A stretch of 64,000 nucleotides of DNA from Acytostelium subglobosum LB1 (GCF_000787575.1 NW_012236507.1:440253-504252), one strand, 5' to 3'. Positions 1-9,562 are shown, counted from the first letter of the stretch. Notes: a model not told the origin generated them from the letters alone. Program-made: numbers and translations.

Positions 1-2100
1 CTGTGCCCAGGAGGAGACAACATCCAATGTTGTGTAGCCAGTCGACCAACTCCAGCACCTACCACAGCACCACCCAACTATGGCTCATGTACCTCGACCA
101 ACGGACAGCGTGGAACCTGCAAGGATGTATCACAATGTGGAGGATGGAGTGATCCTGCCGATCTCTGTCCAGGAGGAGACAACATCCAATGTTGTGTAGC
201 CGGTCCAGCACCAACTACCGCACCACCCAACTATGGTTCATGTACCTCGACCAATGGCCAGCGTGGAACATGCAAGGATGTGTCGCAATGCTCTGGATGG
301 AGTGACCCAGCTGACCTTTGCCCAGGAGGAGACAACATTCAATGTTGTGTAGCCGGCCCAGCACCAACTACCGCACCACCCAACTATGGCTCTTGTACCT
401 CGACCAATGGCCAGCGTGGAACATGCAAGGATGTGTCCCAATGCACTGGATGGAGTGACCCAGCTGACCTTTGCCCGGGTGGCAACAACATCCAATGTTG
501 TGTCGCCCCATCTCCATCAATCTCACCAAACTATGGCTCGTGTACCTCGACCAATGGCCAGCGTGGTACTTGCAAAGATGTGTCCCAGTGCTCAGGATGG
601 AGTGACCCTGCAGACCTGTGTCCAGGTGGCAACAACATCCAATGTTGTGTCGCCCCATCTCCATCTATCACACCAAACTATGGCTCATGTACCTCGACCA
701 ATGGCCAGCGTGGAACTTGCAAGGATGTGTCCCAGTGCTCAGGATGGAGTGACCCAGCTGACCTTTGCCCAGGTGGTAACAATATCCAATGTTGTGTAGC
801 CCCATCTCCATCAATCTCACCAAACTATGGCTCATGTACCTCGACCAATGGGCAACGTGGTACTTGCAAAGATGTGTCCCAATGCACTGGATGGAGTGAC
901 CCAGCTGACTTGTGTCCAGGCGGCAACAACATCCAATGTTGTGTTTCTTCCCTACCCTCCAGCTCCACAACTGGATCTTCATCATGGGGAAACTGTACAT
1001 CTACCAATGGAAATAGCGGTGTTTGCAAGGATGTCTCTCAATGTTCAGGATGGAGTGACCCAGCTGACCTATGCCCAGGAGGAAACAACATCCAATGTTG
1101 TGTGACCACCGGTTCACAATGGGGCAACTGTGTCACGACCACCAAAGAATATGGAGTATGCATGGACACCGCCCAATGCCATGGTGTCAGTGATCCCGCA
1201 GACCTGTGTCCCGGTCCAGCCAACATCCAATGTTGTATCTCCAGATCGTCCACGACTGGTGGAACAACTGGAGGCGTACCTGGCCAATGCTTCTCCAACA
1301 TCCTTGGCAAGTACGGTCGATGCGGAGAGAGATCCCAATGCCTTGGATTCAGTGACAGTGCCAACCTCTGTCCAGGCCCCGACAGCATCCAATGTTGTGT
1401 CGACACTGGCTTCCAACTGACCATCAACGACCCCAACTTCATCCTGACCGAGTATGAGATTCGCCGCATGCAGTACACCTTTGCCGTCAGCTTCCCGAAG
1501 CTGTTCAATGTCTATGCCGCCAGCGGGGACAATCGTCGTGCCTACAAACTGAACGTGCGCTCGACCGTTGGCTTTGCAAACTGGGACGGCAAGGATATCA
1601 ACATGGACGTCAAATCCAAGATCAAGAAGATGGATTGGTTGGTGCACGAGTTGACGCATGCACTGCAGAACTACAATTCTGGAGCAATCCCAGGCTGGTG
1701 GGTCGAGGGCATGGCTGATGTTGGCAAGTTCTACTACACTCCAGACGACGAACAAGGCTTCCCCTTCCCATCGGGCCTCACCGAGCACTACACCAAGGGC
1801 TACGAGCACGCTGCCAGGTGGTTCATGTGGATCGAGCACAACTACCGTCCCAACTTTGTCGTCAATCTCAATCGCTACTCGCAATCTGGTCCTGCTACTC
1901 TTGAGCAATGGTTGAGGAAGTTTGAAGAGTATGCCGGTGGTTCTCCAGAAGTGATGTGGTTGATCTACATTGCCGATCCATCCTTTAGAGACAACACCAC
2001 TCCACGCAGGACTCCCAATGAAGTGACACCAACAGTCACCAGCAAGTCCACCTCTGAGAACACTATCATCATTGACGATGGTAACATTGGACAAGCATAA
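1..2100 (+). CDS. Secreted Cys-module array + BSP-family metallopeptidase (5' partial)
   Basis: The frame is open from base 1, so the start lies upstream of the window. Seen: nine complete and one partial copy of a module of about 40 residues, with cysteines in the pattern G.C...G.C.D..QC.G.SDPADLCPG..NIQCC. Copies are joined by Pro/Ser/Thr linkers. Then comes one globular domain with VHELTHALQ (zinc motif HExxH, about 1644-1658) followed by GWWVEGMAD. That domain matches the plant basic secretory protein (BSP) family, putative zinc metallopeptidases. The module resembles the CPG..IQCC cysteine-rich units found N-terminal to many fungal and protist secreted hydrolases; wall or glycan binding is an inference. 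Several central copies repeat at exactly 147 bp with few differences, so the array is a coding minisatellite. A single-module relative lies at 5262-6059. The protein ends in a Thr/Ser tail with no membrane anchor. The family call is firm, the substrate unknown. Confidence 0.85.
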   Translation: MCPGGDNIQCCVASRPTPAPTTAPPNYGSCTSTNGQRGTCKDVSQCGGWSDPADLCPGGDNIQCCVAGPAPTTAPPNYGSCTSTNGQRGTCKDVSQCSGWSDPADLCPGGDNIQCCVAGPAPTTAPPNYGSCTSTNGQRGTCKDVSQCTGWSDPADLCPGGNNIQCCVAPSPSISPNYGSCTSTNGQRGTCKDVSQCSGWSDPADLCPGGNNIQCCVAPSPSITPNYGSCTSTNGQRGTCKDVSQCSGWSDPADLCPGGNNIQCCVAPSPSISPNYGSCTSTNGQRGTCKDVSQCTGWSDPADLCPGGNNIQCCVSSLPSSSTTGSSSWGNCTSTNGNSGVCKDVSQCSGWSDPADLCPGGNNIQCCVTTGSQWGNCVTTTKEYGVCMDTAQCHGVSDPADLCPGPANIQCCISRSSTTGGTTGGVPGQCFSNILGKYGRCGERSQCLGFSDSANLCPGPDSIQCCVDTGFQLTINDPNFILTEYEIRRMQYTFAVSFPKLFNVYAASGDNRRAYKLNVRSTVGFANWDGKDINMDVKSKIKKMDWLVHELTHALQNYNSGAIPGWWVEGMADVGKFYYTPDDEQGFPFPSGLTEHYTKGYEHAARWFMWIEHNYRPNFVVNLNRYSQSGPATLEQWLRKFEEYAGGSPEVMWLIYIADPSFRDNTTPRRTPNEVTPTVTSKSTSENTIIIDDGNIGQA
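230..970 (+). repeat. 147-bp coding minisatellite (49-codon units)
   Basis: The start of the unit (AAC TAT GGC TC) recurs at 382, 529, 676 and 823, an exact spacing of 147 bp. Earlier copies near 78 and 228 have a slightly longer linker. Most differences between units are synonymous or fall in the linker. The repeat keeps the reading frame, so gain or loss of a unit would change the number of cysteine modules without breaking the protein. Confidence 0.9.
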
Positions 2101-3230
2101 TTAATTAATAAACCATCTGTCTATCTCTATGATTTGAGACTAGATCATCATACTCACTTTGTTCTTCTATCTCCCTAATATTGGCTACTACGACAACGAC
2201 TACGACTACAGCTACAGCTACAGCTACAGCTACAACTTCTACAAATGGTAGTCATAATGCACAATCTTGTGTATAGTGGTTGAACAGTCTAGTCCAATCC
2301 AACTACACACTACTAAACTATTATAACTTCAACTAACCAACTTCCAACAACTAACTATCAAGTAGACAAGACAAGAGAAGATAAAGACAAGGATGTTGTT
2401 GATGTTCATAGTTTGTTCAAAAGGGGTGTGATTACGAATCACTTCATACACACACACAACCAAACTTTCCAATCTGAGTTGAGGGAAGTCCACGAATAAC
2501 CCCATTGACAAACAAACACTTGCGCAACAACAGCCATCACCCAATCCAATGCACGATGACACATCTCAAACTACAATCTCAAAGGGCGCTGGTCTGCAAG
2601 TCGTCGAGACGAGATTTATAAAGTTGATTGGAGTTGATTGAGTTTCGCTGCGATGTCAGTCCAGACACCGCATCCCATTGGTTGGTTTTTCAAGATGGAT
2701 GGGCGGCACTCGCGAACCCTACATCGTCGCCAACACTGCCTTCAATCGCGATAAACAGTCGCTCATAGGCCTATTCCCTAGCCTTCCCCTTCCTCCTTTC
2801 ATCCCTTCATCCCTTCATCCACTCGCTTGAACCTAACTTCTTTCTAAACTTGTTCTTCTCAATAATAATTTGTTAGTTTATATTTCTTCTATCCACATTC
2901 ATCTCTAAATCACAATGAATGAGTCAGTGAGTGCTACTGACTCGTGATGTTGCGTTGTGTTGTCTTGCGTCGAGCGTGGGTGGTACCGACCAGGCTCAAC
3001 TCATAGCCCTCTGAATGATTGTACAGATCTGTACCTTTACCTGGAAAGGGTAAGGGTCGACCCTCCGCATGTAGAGACGCAAGTGTCGATGTCTACTTAA
3101 CATCGGACTCCACAGTCATTCAATCTCATTCATTCACAGATAGTTATAACAATCAAACAAACATATAATATATATAAATATACATACAAAATATAATCAA
3201 TCAATTAAATATATAATAATAATAATAATA
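2101..3230. other. Intergenic region, 1.1 kb
   Basis: No supported gene. It holds a short CAGCTA/GACTAC tandem tract (about 2195-2236) just after the peptidase gene. There is also a 7-bp stem with a 9-nt loop (2921-2943), a 14-bp palindrome GTACAGATCTGTAC near 3025, and GGGTCGACCC shortly after it. The last 100 bases are AT-rich with an (AAT)n run against the next start codon, which looks like a dictyostelid promoter and leader. Confidence 0.6.
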
Positions 3231-4808
3231 ATGATGAATATTAGATTTACAATCATTACCATTATTCTTGGTATTGTATTGTTGATGTCGGCCACAACAA
3301 ATAATGTGGACGCATTCGGAATACCTTATAATTACAACTTTGATGACTTTGAAGGTGCAAGTGTCGCAGTGTCATGGGTAAATGTAGTACTGCGTTCAAT
3401 CTCAGTGGCCACCAACAGACCAGCGCCACCACACATTGCCAGAATATTGTCAATGTTCTCTACAGCCATGTACGACAGCTGGGCCTACTATGACATCTTT
3501 GCTCGTGGTGTCTACTTGGACAACCCCCGCCACGGCCGTATCAAGGCCTCCCAAAAGGACATCGAGACTGCCGTCTCCTTTGCCGCGTACCGTGTGATGG
3601 TCGACCTGATGCCCGCCGCCAAGCCCATGTACGACGCCAAGATGTTGGAGCTCAACTTGAACATCAGTATCACAACGACCAACCCCAACACCCCAGCTGG
3701 CGTTGGAAATCTTGCCGCCAGTCTTTTGCAACAGGACAGATGGTTCGATGGAGCCAACCAGAAGGGTGACATGCCAGGCTCACGTGTTGCCGGAGGAAAC
3801 TACTCTGACTACACTAACTACGCCCCACGCAACGACCCATACCCAGCCCGCATGAGAATGCCAGACAACTGGCAGCCACTCAATGTGCCAGTCGCCGGCA
3901 CCAACACCACCGCTGTCCAAGCTGCTGCCGCTCCACACTGGGGCATGGTCAAGCCATTCTCCCTGTTCAACGGCGCTGAGTTGAGACCAAAGACCGGCCC
4001 AATGTTGTACTCCAACGCCGCCATGCGTCCAACACTCCTTGCTCAAGCCCAGGAGCTCATCAACTACACCATCAACATGACTGATGAACAAAAGGTCATT
4101 GCTGAGTACTTTGCCGACGGTCCCCAGAGTGTGTTGCCACCAGGTCATTGGTTCCTATTCTCAATATACGTCAGTGAGCGTGATCAGAACAACTTGCGTG
4201 ATGATATCAAGATGTTCTTCATGCTTGGCAATGCTGTCCATGATGCAGCCATTGCCTGTTGGGACACCAAGCGTTTCTATGACAACAGTCGTCCTGCCAC
4301 TTTGATCCCATTCCTGTTTGCTGGACAGAATGTCACGGGATGGCACGGAATCTGCAGCCGCAACGTCACCTACGACCTTGTCTCATGGGTGCCCTACCAG
4401 AGCCCCAACGTCTGGACCCCACCCTTCCAAGAGTTCAACAGTGGCCACTCAACCTTCAGCGCTGCTTCTGCTGAGATCCTTAAGCGCTTCACTGGTTCTG
4501 ATGCCTTTGGCCTCAACGATACTGTTCCAGCTGGCTGGAGCAAGTTCGAGGGCTTTGGTGTGTGTGCACATGTTGTGCCTGCCACCAACATCACTCTTTC
4601 ATGGCCAACATTCACAGCTGCTGCCGACATGGCTGGAATGTCTCGTCGTTACGGTGGTATTCACTTTGAGTCTGGTGACTTGACTGGTCGTGCCCTTGGC
4701 AGACAAGTTGGTGAGAAGGTCTGGTTGCGCTCACAACTCCTCTTCAATGGATTTGATCCAGACTTCTTTGGTGGTGGACATGGAAATGGAAATAATAACA
4801 ATTATTAA
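3231..4808 (+). CDS. Secreted vanadium haloperoxidase / PAP2-like protein
   Basis: A single-exon gene for 525 residues. The N terminus is a signal peptide (MMNIRFTIITIILGIVLLMS). The C-terminal half has the three phosphate/vanadate-binding motifs of the vanadium-dependent haloperoxidase and PAP2 acid phosphatase superfamily. These are KRFYDNSRPAT (about residues 347-357), NSGHSTF (about 403-409) and MSRRYGGIHFESGD (about 469-482). The family either oxidises halides with peroxide or hydrolyses phosphate esters, and sequence alone does not decide which. Several N-x-S/T sites fit a secreted glycoprotein. The protein ends in a Gly/Asn-rich tail. The start was chosen at the first of two adjacent ATGs after an AAT-rich leader. 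It lies between two related secreted metallopeptidase genes on the same strand, each with its own AT-rich promoter. Confidence 0.85.
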   Translation: MMNIRFTIITIILGIVLLMSATTNNVDAFGIPYNYNFDDFEGASVAVSWVNVVLRSISVATNRPAPPHIARILSMFSTAMYDSWAYYDIFARGVYLDNPRHGRIKASQKDIETAVSFAAYRVMVDLMPAAKPMYDAKMLELNLNISITTTNPNTPAGVGNLAASLLQQDRWFDGANQKGDMPGSRVAGGNYSDYTNYAPRNDPYPARMRMPDNWQPLNVPVAGTNTTAVQAAAAPHWGMVKPFSLFNGAELRPKTGPMLYSNAAMRPTLLAQAQELINYTINMTDEQKVIAEYFADGPQSVLPPGHWFLFSIYVSERDQNNLRDDIKMFFMLGNAVHDAAIACWDTKRFYDNSRPATLIPFLFAGQNVTGWHGICSRNVTYDLVSWVPYQSPNVWTPPFQEFNSGHSTFSAASAEILKRFTGSDAFGLNDTVPAGWSKFEGFGVCAHVVPATNITLSWPTFTAAADMAGMSRRYGGIHFESGDLTGRALGRQVGEKVWLRSQLLFNGFDPDFFGGGHGNGNNNNY

Positions 4809-5261
4809 TTAATTAAATAAATTATTAATATATATATTCAATATACTTAATGATCAAAATTGGTTATGTCTAAGATTGAATGATTCAATAGGTGGTTGAG
4901 TGAGCGAGGTGTGGTAGTTCTGAAACAACGGTCGGTCGGTCATTGGCACACACTTTGAGAAGTTGATAAGTCTCACTATTTGAAGTTGTGTGGTGCTAAT
5001 CGAATCCTGATTTGTCCTTTGACCAATGGACTATATTGTCGGGTCACATAGACCATTCGTCTTAGGTTATTAAGAACCTAAATGTAACCAAACATTCATA
5101 TTATTTATGTTCATGAATCCCGAATTAATATCAATGGATCAAACTATAAATATCCCTCGATCAATCAATAAAATTTAATAAACAAAAACAAAGATATTAA
5201 TTACTCAATCAAATAACATATATTTATCCATATCTTTTATTATTATTATTATTTATAAATA
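4809..5261. other. Intergenic region, 0.45 kb
   Basis: No gene seen. It contains a perfect 7-bp hairpin (TTAGGTT / AACCTAA, 5062-5081) and an AT-rich leader with an ATT run just before the next start codon. Confidence 0.6.
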
Positions 5262-6059
5262 ATGAAATTATTTATATTACTCTGTATTTTATTAATAAGT
5301 GTTGTCCATGGACAATCAGAATGTTATTCCGAGAGACTTGGAAGTAATGGAACTTGTGTGGAGAGCAATTCATGTGATGGTTATATTGATCCTCAATCAA
5401 TATGTGATGATGGTAGTGGTATCACTCAATGTTGTATCAACACCGGATTCAAATTGATCATTCATAATGATGATGGACTTCTCAATCAAAATCAATTGGA
5501 CCGCCTACATTATACCTTTGCCTACAGTTACCCTTTTCTATACAACAACTACGCCGCTGAAAATGATGAGAGATGGACTATCAACCTACTCCTCCAACAT
5601 CTACCTGCCAACTACTTTGCTGAATGGGATGGACATGATGTCATTCTCAACATCGAAGTGATCCCATCAATGACCAACATGGAGTGGTTCGTTCATGAAC
5701 TTACTCATACTGCTCAGAACTATGACCTTGCCTCTGTTGAGTTCCCAAGATGGTGGGTCGAGGGCATGGCCGAAGTTGGAATGTATTGGTATGCACCTGT
5801 GGAGGAACAAGGCAAACCATTCCCTGGTGAGCCCAAGTCTGACGATCACTATGACAAGAACAATGGATATGAAGTTGCTGCGCGCTGGTTCATGTGGATT
5901 GAGAAGAGGTTCAATGACTCTTTCATTGAGACACTCAATCACTTCACTCAAACAAAGCCAACCGCAAGTGAATGGTCCAACAAATGGGTGGAACTATGTG
6001 GATCTTCGCCTGATGATATATGGGCTCAATACGTAGCAGATCCATCAATCCCAGAATGA
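5262..6059 (+). CDS. Secreted BSP-family metallopeptidase, single Cys module
   Basis: A 265-residue single-exon protein with a signal peptide (MKLFILLCILLISVVHG). One cysteine module follows, of the type CYSERLGSNGTC ... ITQCC. Residues from about 63 onward form a BSP-type peptidase domain. HELTH lies at about residues 145-149 (His145, Glu146 and His149 of HExxH) and RWWVEGMAEVG follows. Domain order and motifs match the gene at 1-2100, so the two are paralogues that differ mainly in module number (1 versus at least 10). The length is near that of the catalytic domain alone. BSP proteins in plants are induced by pathogens, and a role in feeding or defence here would be inference. Confidence 0.87.
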   Translation: MKLFILLCILLISVVHGQSECYSERLGSNGTCVESNSCDGYIDPQSICDDGSGITQCCINTGFKLIIHNDDGLLNQNQLDRLHYTFAYSYPFLYNNYAAENDERWTINLLLQHLPANYFAEWDGHDVILNIEVIPSMTNMEWFVHELTHTAQNYDLASVEFPRWWVEGMAEVGMYWYAPVEEQGKPFPGEPKSDDHYDKNNGYEVAARWFMWIEKRFNDSFIETLNHFTQTKPTASEWSNKWVELCGSSPDDIWAQYVADPSIPE

Positions 6060-6375
6060 TGGACATTATCCATCCCATGGGTCACATTGACATGATATCG
6101 ACATCCTCGAGGTGTCTACCAAACATAAATAATAAAGAATGGATTCGGTAATCACTTTTCCAAACCATTAATTTTGTTTTGATGACGAGGATGGAGTAGT
6201 GAGTGTTTGGGACCAGTGACGAGGCTTCTCAGGTCATAAGTTCAAATTCTTGATGCACAGAAAAGAGTAGGGTATCTTCAAATAGGAACTAAATCAATCA
6301 TTCTTTCATTTAATCAATCAATTAATAATTCCCAAATACACTCAATTATTTATTCATTATCACTCAATCAAACTC
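6060..6375. other. Intergenic region, 0.3 kb
   Basis: No gene or structured RNA seen. The downstream half is AT-rich with TCAA/ATCA tracts, in keeping with the promoter and leader of the next gene. Confidence 0.5.
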
Positions 6376-7665
6376 ATGAAATCATCCAAGAATTTAATAC
6401 TTATTTCTAGTATATTATTGGTTGTTTTACTTTATATATTTTTTTCAAGGAATAATACTGTGTCTGGTCTTGAAAATTGGGATAATACACTTGATGATAA
6501 AAGGTCAATATTGTCAATGGATCAATCAATTAATCAACAACAACAACAACATAATAAGACATTCGTTGTTAATGATGATGTAGAACTATCATCCATCGAC
6601 TTTCTTGATTCACTCAATTATTCAAGGTTGATTGGTAACCAGGATGAGGAAAAACAATGGCATTGGCGTTACGACCCTCCCCAGCCCAAGGTCATTCGTT
6701 CAAGTATCCAATACCAAGATGAATCAATAGTATGGCTAAGTGGCAACTCGTTAATCAGATCAATAATGATAGCATATGCAAATCACATGCACTTGGTCAT
6801 CAGACCAGATGATATATGGCAAGCAATAATCACTCAGTTCTCATTCTATGTCAATGCCCGTTCAGACACTTTGAGGGACAAGTTTGTCTCATTCAATGGC
6901 AAACGAGAGTTGACAATCTTTTCCAAAGGCACCTTATTCACTGCAAATTTTGATGATATCATAACAATGATATCCGATCAAATCTCGAATATCAAGGATC
7001 CTTCAATCAGAGATTGGATCATTCCCAACTTCACGACAACGACTGATACTGATCGAGTTGTTGGAGGAATCACAATGATGGCAACTACAAAGAACTACTT
7101 TGACTACAAGGTCGTCTTCTTATGTGGTCTTCCCCAGGTTACTCTACTAGGTTCAGTTGATGATTGGACAGAGATCAGAGATCGAGATAAAAGACTGGTG
7201 GAGTTCGACACTGAGGACAAGTACTTGGAGCAGTGGGTCGAGATGTTGTTGCCAGTCTTGGACAACTTTATCATGACGGCCGAGGGCACCCCAGACATTG
7301 ATTGGTGGAAGAGTATAGTAAACAAGCAAAAAGGACTTGGTTGCAATACTGAATTCTTGACAGGTTGGATTACAACTTTCATTCCTTTCTCGGAGATGGG
7401 AGAGTGGCAGGCAGAGCTAAGGTCAGTCGAAACAATGGGTGATACACGTGAGAATCCGGTCATTCATTATGATTCTCAATGGCCAATTATCTTAATAGAT
7501 AATGTTCCAAGAGGTTTTGTATCATGTCCATTAAAGATCAATGATAACGGCAATGAATTCGACACAGAGATCTATGGAGGACACATCACATCAAAGTTAA
7601 TCAATGACAATACAACCATCATTCCACAAATTGATTGGTGCATACTCAAAGTTAATAAACAATAA
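6376..7665 (+). CDS. DUF4419 protein with N-terminal membrane anchor
   Basis: 429 residues, one exon. Residues about 7-24 (LILISSILLVVLLYIFF) form a hydrophobic signal anchor. A low-complexity Gln/Asn/His stretch follows. The rest matches the DUF4419 family of fungi and amoebozoa: a block around RPDDIWQAIITQFSFYVN, then CGLPQVTLLGS with DDW close behind, then LTGWITTFIPF. DUF4419 has no established biochemical role. The topology suggests a luminal or extracellular domain. An in-frame ATG lies right after a TCAA-rich leader and I see no better start. Confidence 0.8.
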   Translation: MKSSKNLILISSILLVVLLYIFFSRNNTVSGLENWDNTLDDKRSILSMDQSINQQQQQHNKTFVVNDDVELSSIDFLDSLNYSRLIGNQDEEKQWHWRYDPPQPKVIRSSIQYQDESIVWLSGNSLIRSIMIAYANHMHLVIRPDDIWQAIITQFSFYVNARSDTLRDKFVSFNGKRELTIFSKGTLFTANFDDIITMISDQISNIKDPSIRDWIIPNFTTTTDTDRVVGGITMMATTKNYFDYKVVFLCGLPQVTLLGSVDDWTEIRDRDKRLVEFDTEDKYLEQWVEMLLPVLDNFIMTAEGTPDIDWWKSIVNKQKGLGCNTEFLTGWITTFIPFSEMGEWQAELRSVETMGDTRENPVIHYDSQWPIILIDNVPRGFVSCPLKINDNGNEFDTEIYGGHITSKLINDNTTIIPQIDWCILKVNKQ

Positions 7666-7696
7666 ACTTATGTCATAGTAATTCATATCATAACAA

Positions 7697-7723
7697 GGGT
7701 AGGGTCGAGGGCAAGGGCGAGGG
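7697..7723 (+). repeat. G-run tract (potential G-quadruplex)
   Basis: Five GGG runs with loops of 2-4 nt lie 32 bases after the stop codon of the DUF4419 gene. The spacing fits the standard G3+N1-7 quadruplex rule. Similar tracts recur in other gene flanks of this window. Confidence 0.7.
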
Positions 7724-7844
7724 TTTGAATTTTTAATTTAAATTTATTTTGGAAAACAAACAAAAAGACGATTGACGAGTCCAATTCAAAGTGCATCAGA
7801 ACTCGACACATACACATAAACATATACATATACTTACTTAAACA

Positions 7845-7845
<1 letters not shown>

Positions 7846-7877
<32 letters not shown>
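7846..7877 (+). repeat. (GTA)n microsatellite in leader
   Basis: About ten tandem GTA/TAG units end three bases before the RPA43 start codon, so the repeat lies in the 5' untranslated leader. Confidence 0.8.
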
Positions 7878-7878
<1 letters not shown>

Positions 7879-7879
7879 A

Positions 7880-9225
7880 ATGGTATCAACAATGAATTCA
7901 TCATCATCAGCAGATTCATCACAACCATCTGCTTTTCAGGTTGCCGCTGTCAAGCTCACATTGAGTTTGGCACCAGCCAACATTGGCAATATAATAGGAG
8001 GTGCAAGGTCTGCACTCGACAGACTTATCTTTCGCTACAACACCACTCTAAAGGCTACGATCATCTCCTACTCCAACCTACGTCTGGTTCAACACAACAT
8101 ACCAAACTTCTACGACAGTCCCTTCCTGAGCGTGCCCATCACAGTCAACATGATGGTGTTCAGGCCAATGAATGGTCAACTCATGCGTATGTTATTATGC
8201 TCACGATAACGAGGTAACACTTGAGTGACTAACATCAATCACAATCAATCAATCACGATCATTCAGATGGAGTTGTAAAGAGAGTGTCATCAACACATTT
8301 GTCGCTGTTGGTGTTTGGCGTTGTGTCTGCATCGATCAGCAAGGCAGACTTGCCAAAGGGATTGTACTATGATCACAGCTCAAACACCTTTGTTGACAAG
8401 TCTGCTGCAGATGGTGATAGCAGTAGCCTTATATCACTGGGTACCAAGATATTGTTTAGAGTTAAAGAGTATGTGTGTGGCAACATGTGTGGCGTATGAC
8501 GAAGTCGCGGCAACAACTGACTAACACTCATTCAACTCGACCCAACTAGTGTATTGACGGATAAAAACTATATTACAATCAATGGACAGATGACAGACTC
8601 TGATACATACATCACTGGTCATGAGGAGATCAAGGTCGAGACACCAAAGAAGAATCAGCAACAGCAACGAGCTGATGCCAAAAAGAAGACTCCAAATAAG
8701 AACCTCTTCCAAGACTTAAAGGCTGAGAAGGTGGATGACGACGAGGAGATGGAGGAGGCAGAGGTCAAGGTGGAGAAGAAGCAGGCTGAGAAGGATGAGT
8801 CGTCAGACGACTCTGATTCAATATCATCAGATTCATTATCCTCAGATGAGTCGGATGACGAATCAGACAAGGACAAGAAGAACAAGAAAAGCAAGACGAA
8901 CGATAAAGCACCAGTCAAGAAGACACCAACAAAGAAGGACGAGTCCTCAGAATCAGAATCATCAGAGTCAGAGTCAGAAGACTCTGATGACGAGGCCGCA
9001 AAGAAGAAGAAGAACAAGAAGAGCAGCAATGGAGACAGCAAAAAGAACAACAACAAGGATGACAAGAAGGACGACAAGAAGAAGACATCAACAAAGAAGA
9101 AGGCAGAGTCCTCGGAATCAGAGTCATCAGAGTCATCAGAGTCAGAGTCCGACGCCAAGAAGTCAAAGAAGAGGAAGAGCGTGGACGAGGACAAGTCGGA
9201 CAAGGTCAAGAAGTCAAAGAAATAA
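7880..9225 (+). CDS. rpa43: DNA-directed RNA polymerase I subunit RPA43
   Basis: Three exons: 7880-8186, 8267-8468 and 8550-9225, giving 394 residues. Both introns are GT-AG, about 80 nt, with frames that join cleanly (QLM-H-GVVKRV and VK-D-VLTDK). The N-terminal 100 residues match the Rpb7/RPA43 SHS2-type domain (block IGGARSALDRLIFRYNTTLK, then FLSVPITVNMMVF). The middle resembles the OB-like part (HLSLLVFGVVSASIS). The last 190 residues are a charged Lys/Asp/Glu/Ser tail typical of A43. The family role is to form the A43-A14 stalk of Pol I and contact the Rrn3 initiation factor. The Ser-Asp/Glu runs are potential CK2 sites (inference). A (GTA)n tract abuts the start codon. Confidence 0.85.
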
Positions 9226-9327
9226 AGACAAGATAAGACAAGGCAGTCAGGCAAGGCAGACACGCCAGACATGCCGCCAGTAATATACTATACAAAACAG
9301 GGGGTTTGTATTGAACTCCAGGTCTGG

Positions 9328-9555
9328 TCGCCAAGCGCGAACGGGTGGATGGATGAGTTCGTAGGGATGGATGCAATGTCGTAGAGGGCCATGGCGAACT
9401 TGGATGGATGGACGGGTATCACTCACTGTTCTATGACTCGCGAGTATAGGATAGGTAGACGCGACATTGATCATCGCCAAGGGACTGGGGGGATGGTCGT
9501 TTGATGGTCGTTGGGACGACGCCGCCATGATCTTGGGCAGCGCACGACGATTGTG
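9328..9555 (-). pseudogene. Decayed tandem copy of the 3' end of the adjacent gene
   Basis: On the minus strand this stretch aligns by eye with the last 200 or so coding bases of the gene at 9563-11071. The blocks are CCCAAGATCA.GGC, GATCAATGTCGCG, GAGTC...AGAACAG.GAG, AAGTTC..ATGGC.CTCT and GAACTCATC. They occur in the same order in both places. The copy has small insertions and shifts frame several times, so it is not a usable coding sequence. It lies directly downstream of the parent stop codon, which suggests a local tandem duplication that then decayed. Confidence 0.75.
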
Positions 9556-9562
9556 GTACTCC

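Noticed and set aside
382-970. Evenly spaced repeats resembling a CRISPR array
   Set aside because: The 147-bp units are coding throughout and encode a cysteine module. There are no variable spacers, and the host is eukaryotic.
1114-2094. Long open frame (326 codons) antisense to the BSP peptidase gene
   Set aside because: It mirrors a strongly biased coding strand, lacks any recognisable domain and opposes a clear conserved gene. Similar long antisense frames occur opposite the desaturase (33043-34149) and SKI2 (43357-44025).
3020-3066. Palindromes GTACAGATCTGTAC and GGGTCGACCC as a regulatory operator
   Set aside because: Two short palindromes in 1.1 kb of DNA can occur by chance, and no second copy was seen near other promoters.
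8735-9283. Arg-rich open frame overlapping the RPA43 tail
   Set aside because: It is a frame-shifted reading of the Lys/Glu/Ser repeat tail and has no start context or homology.
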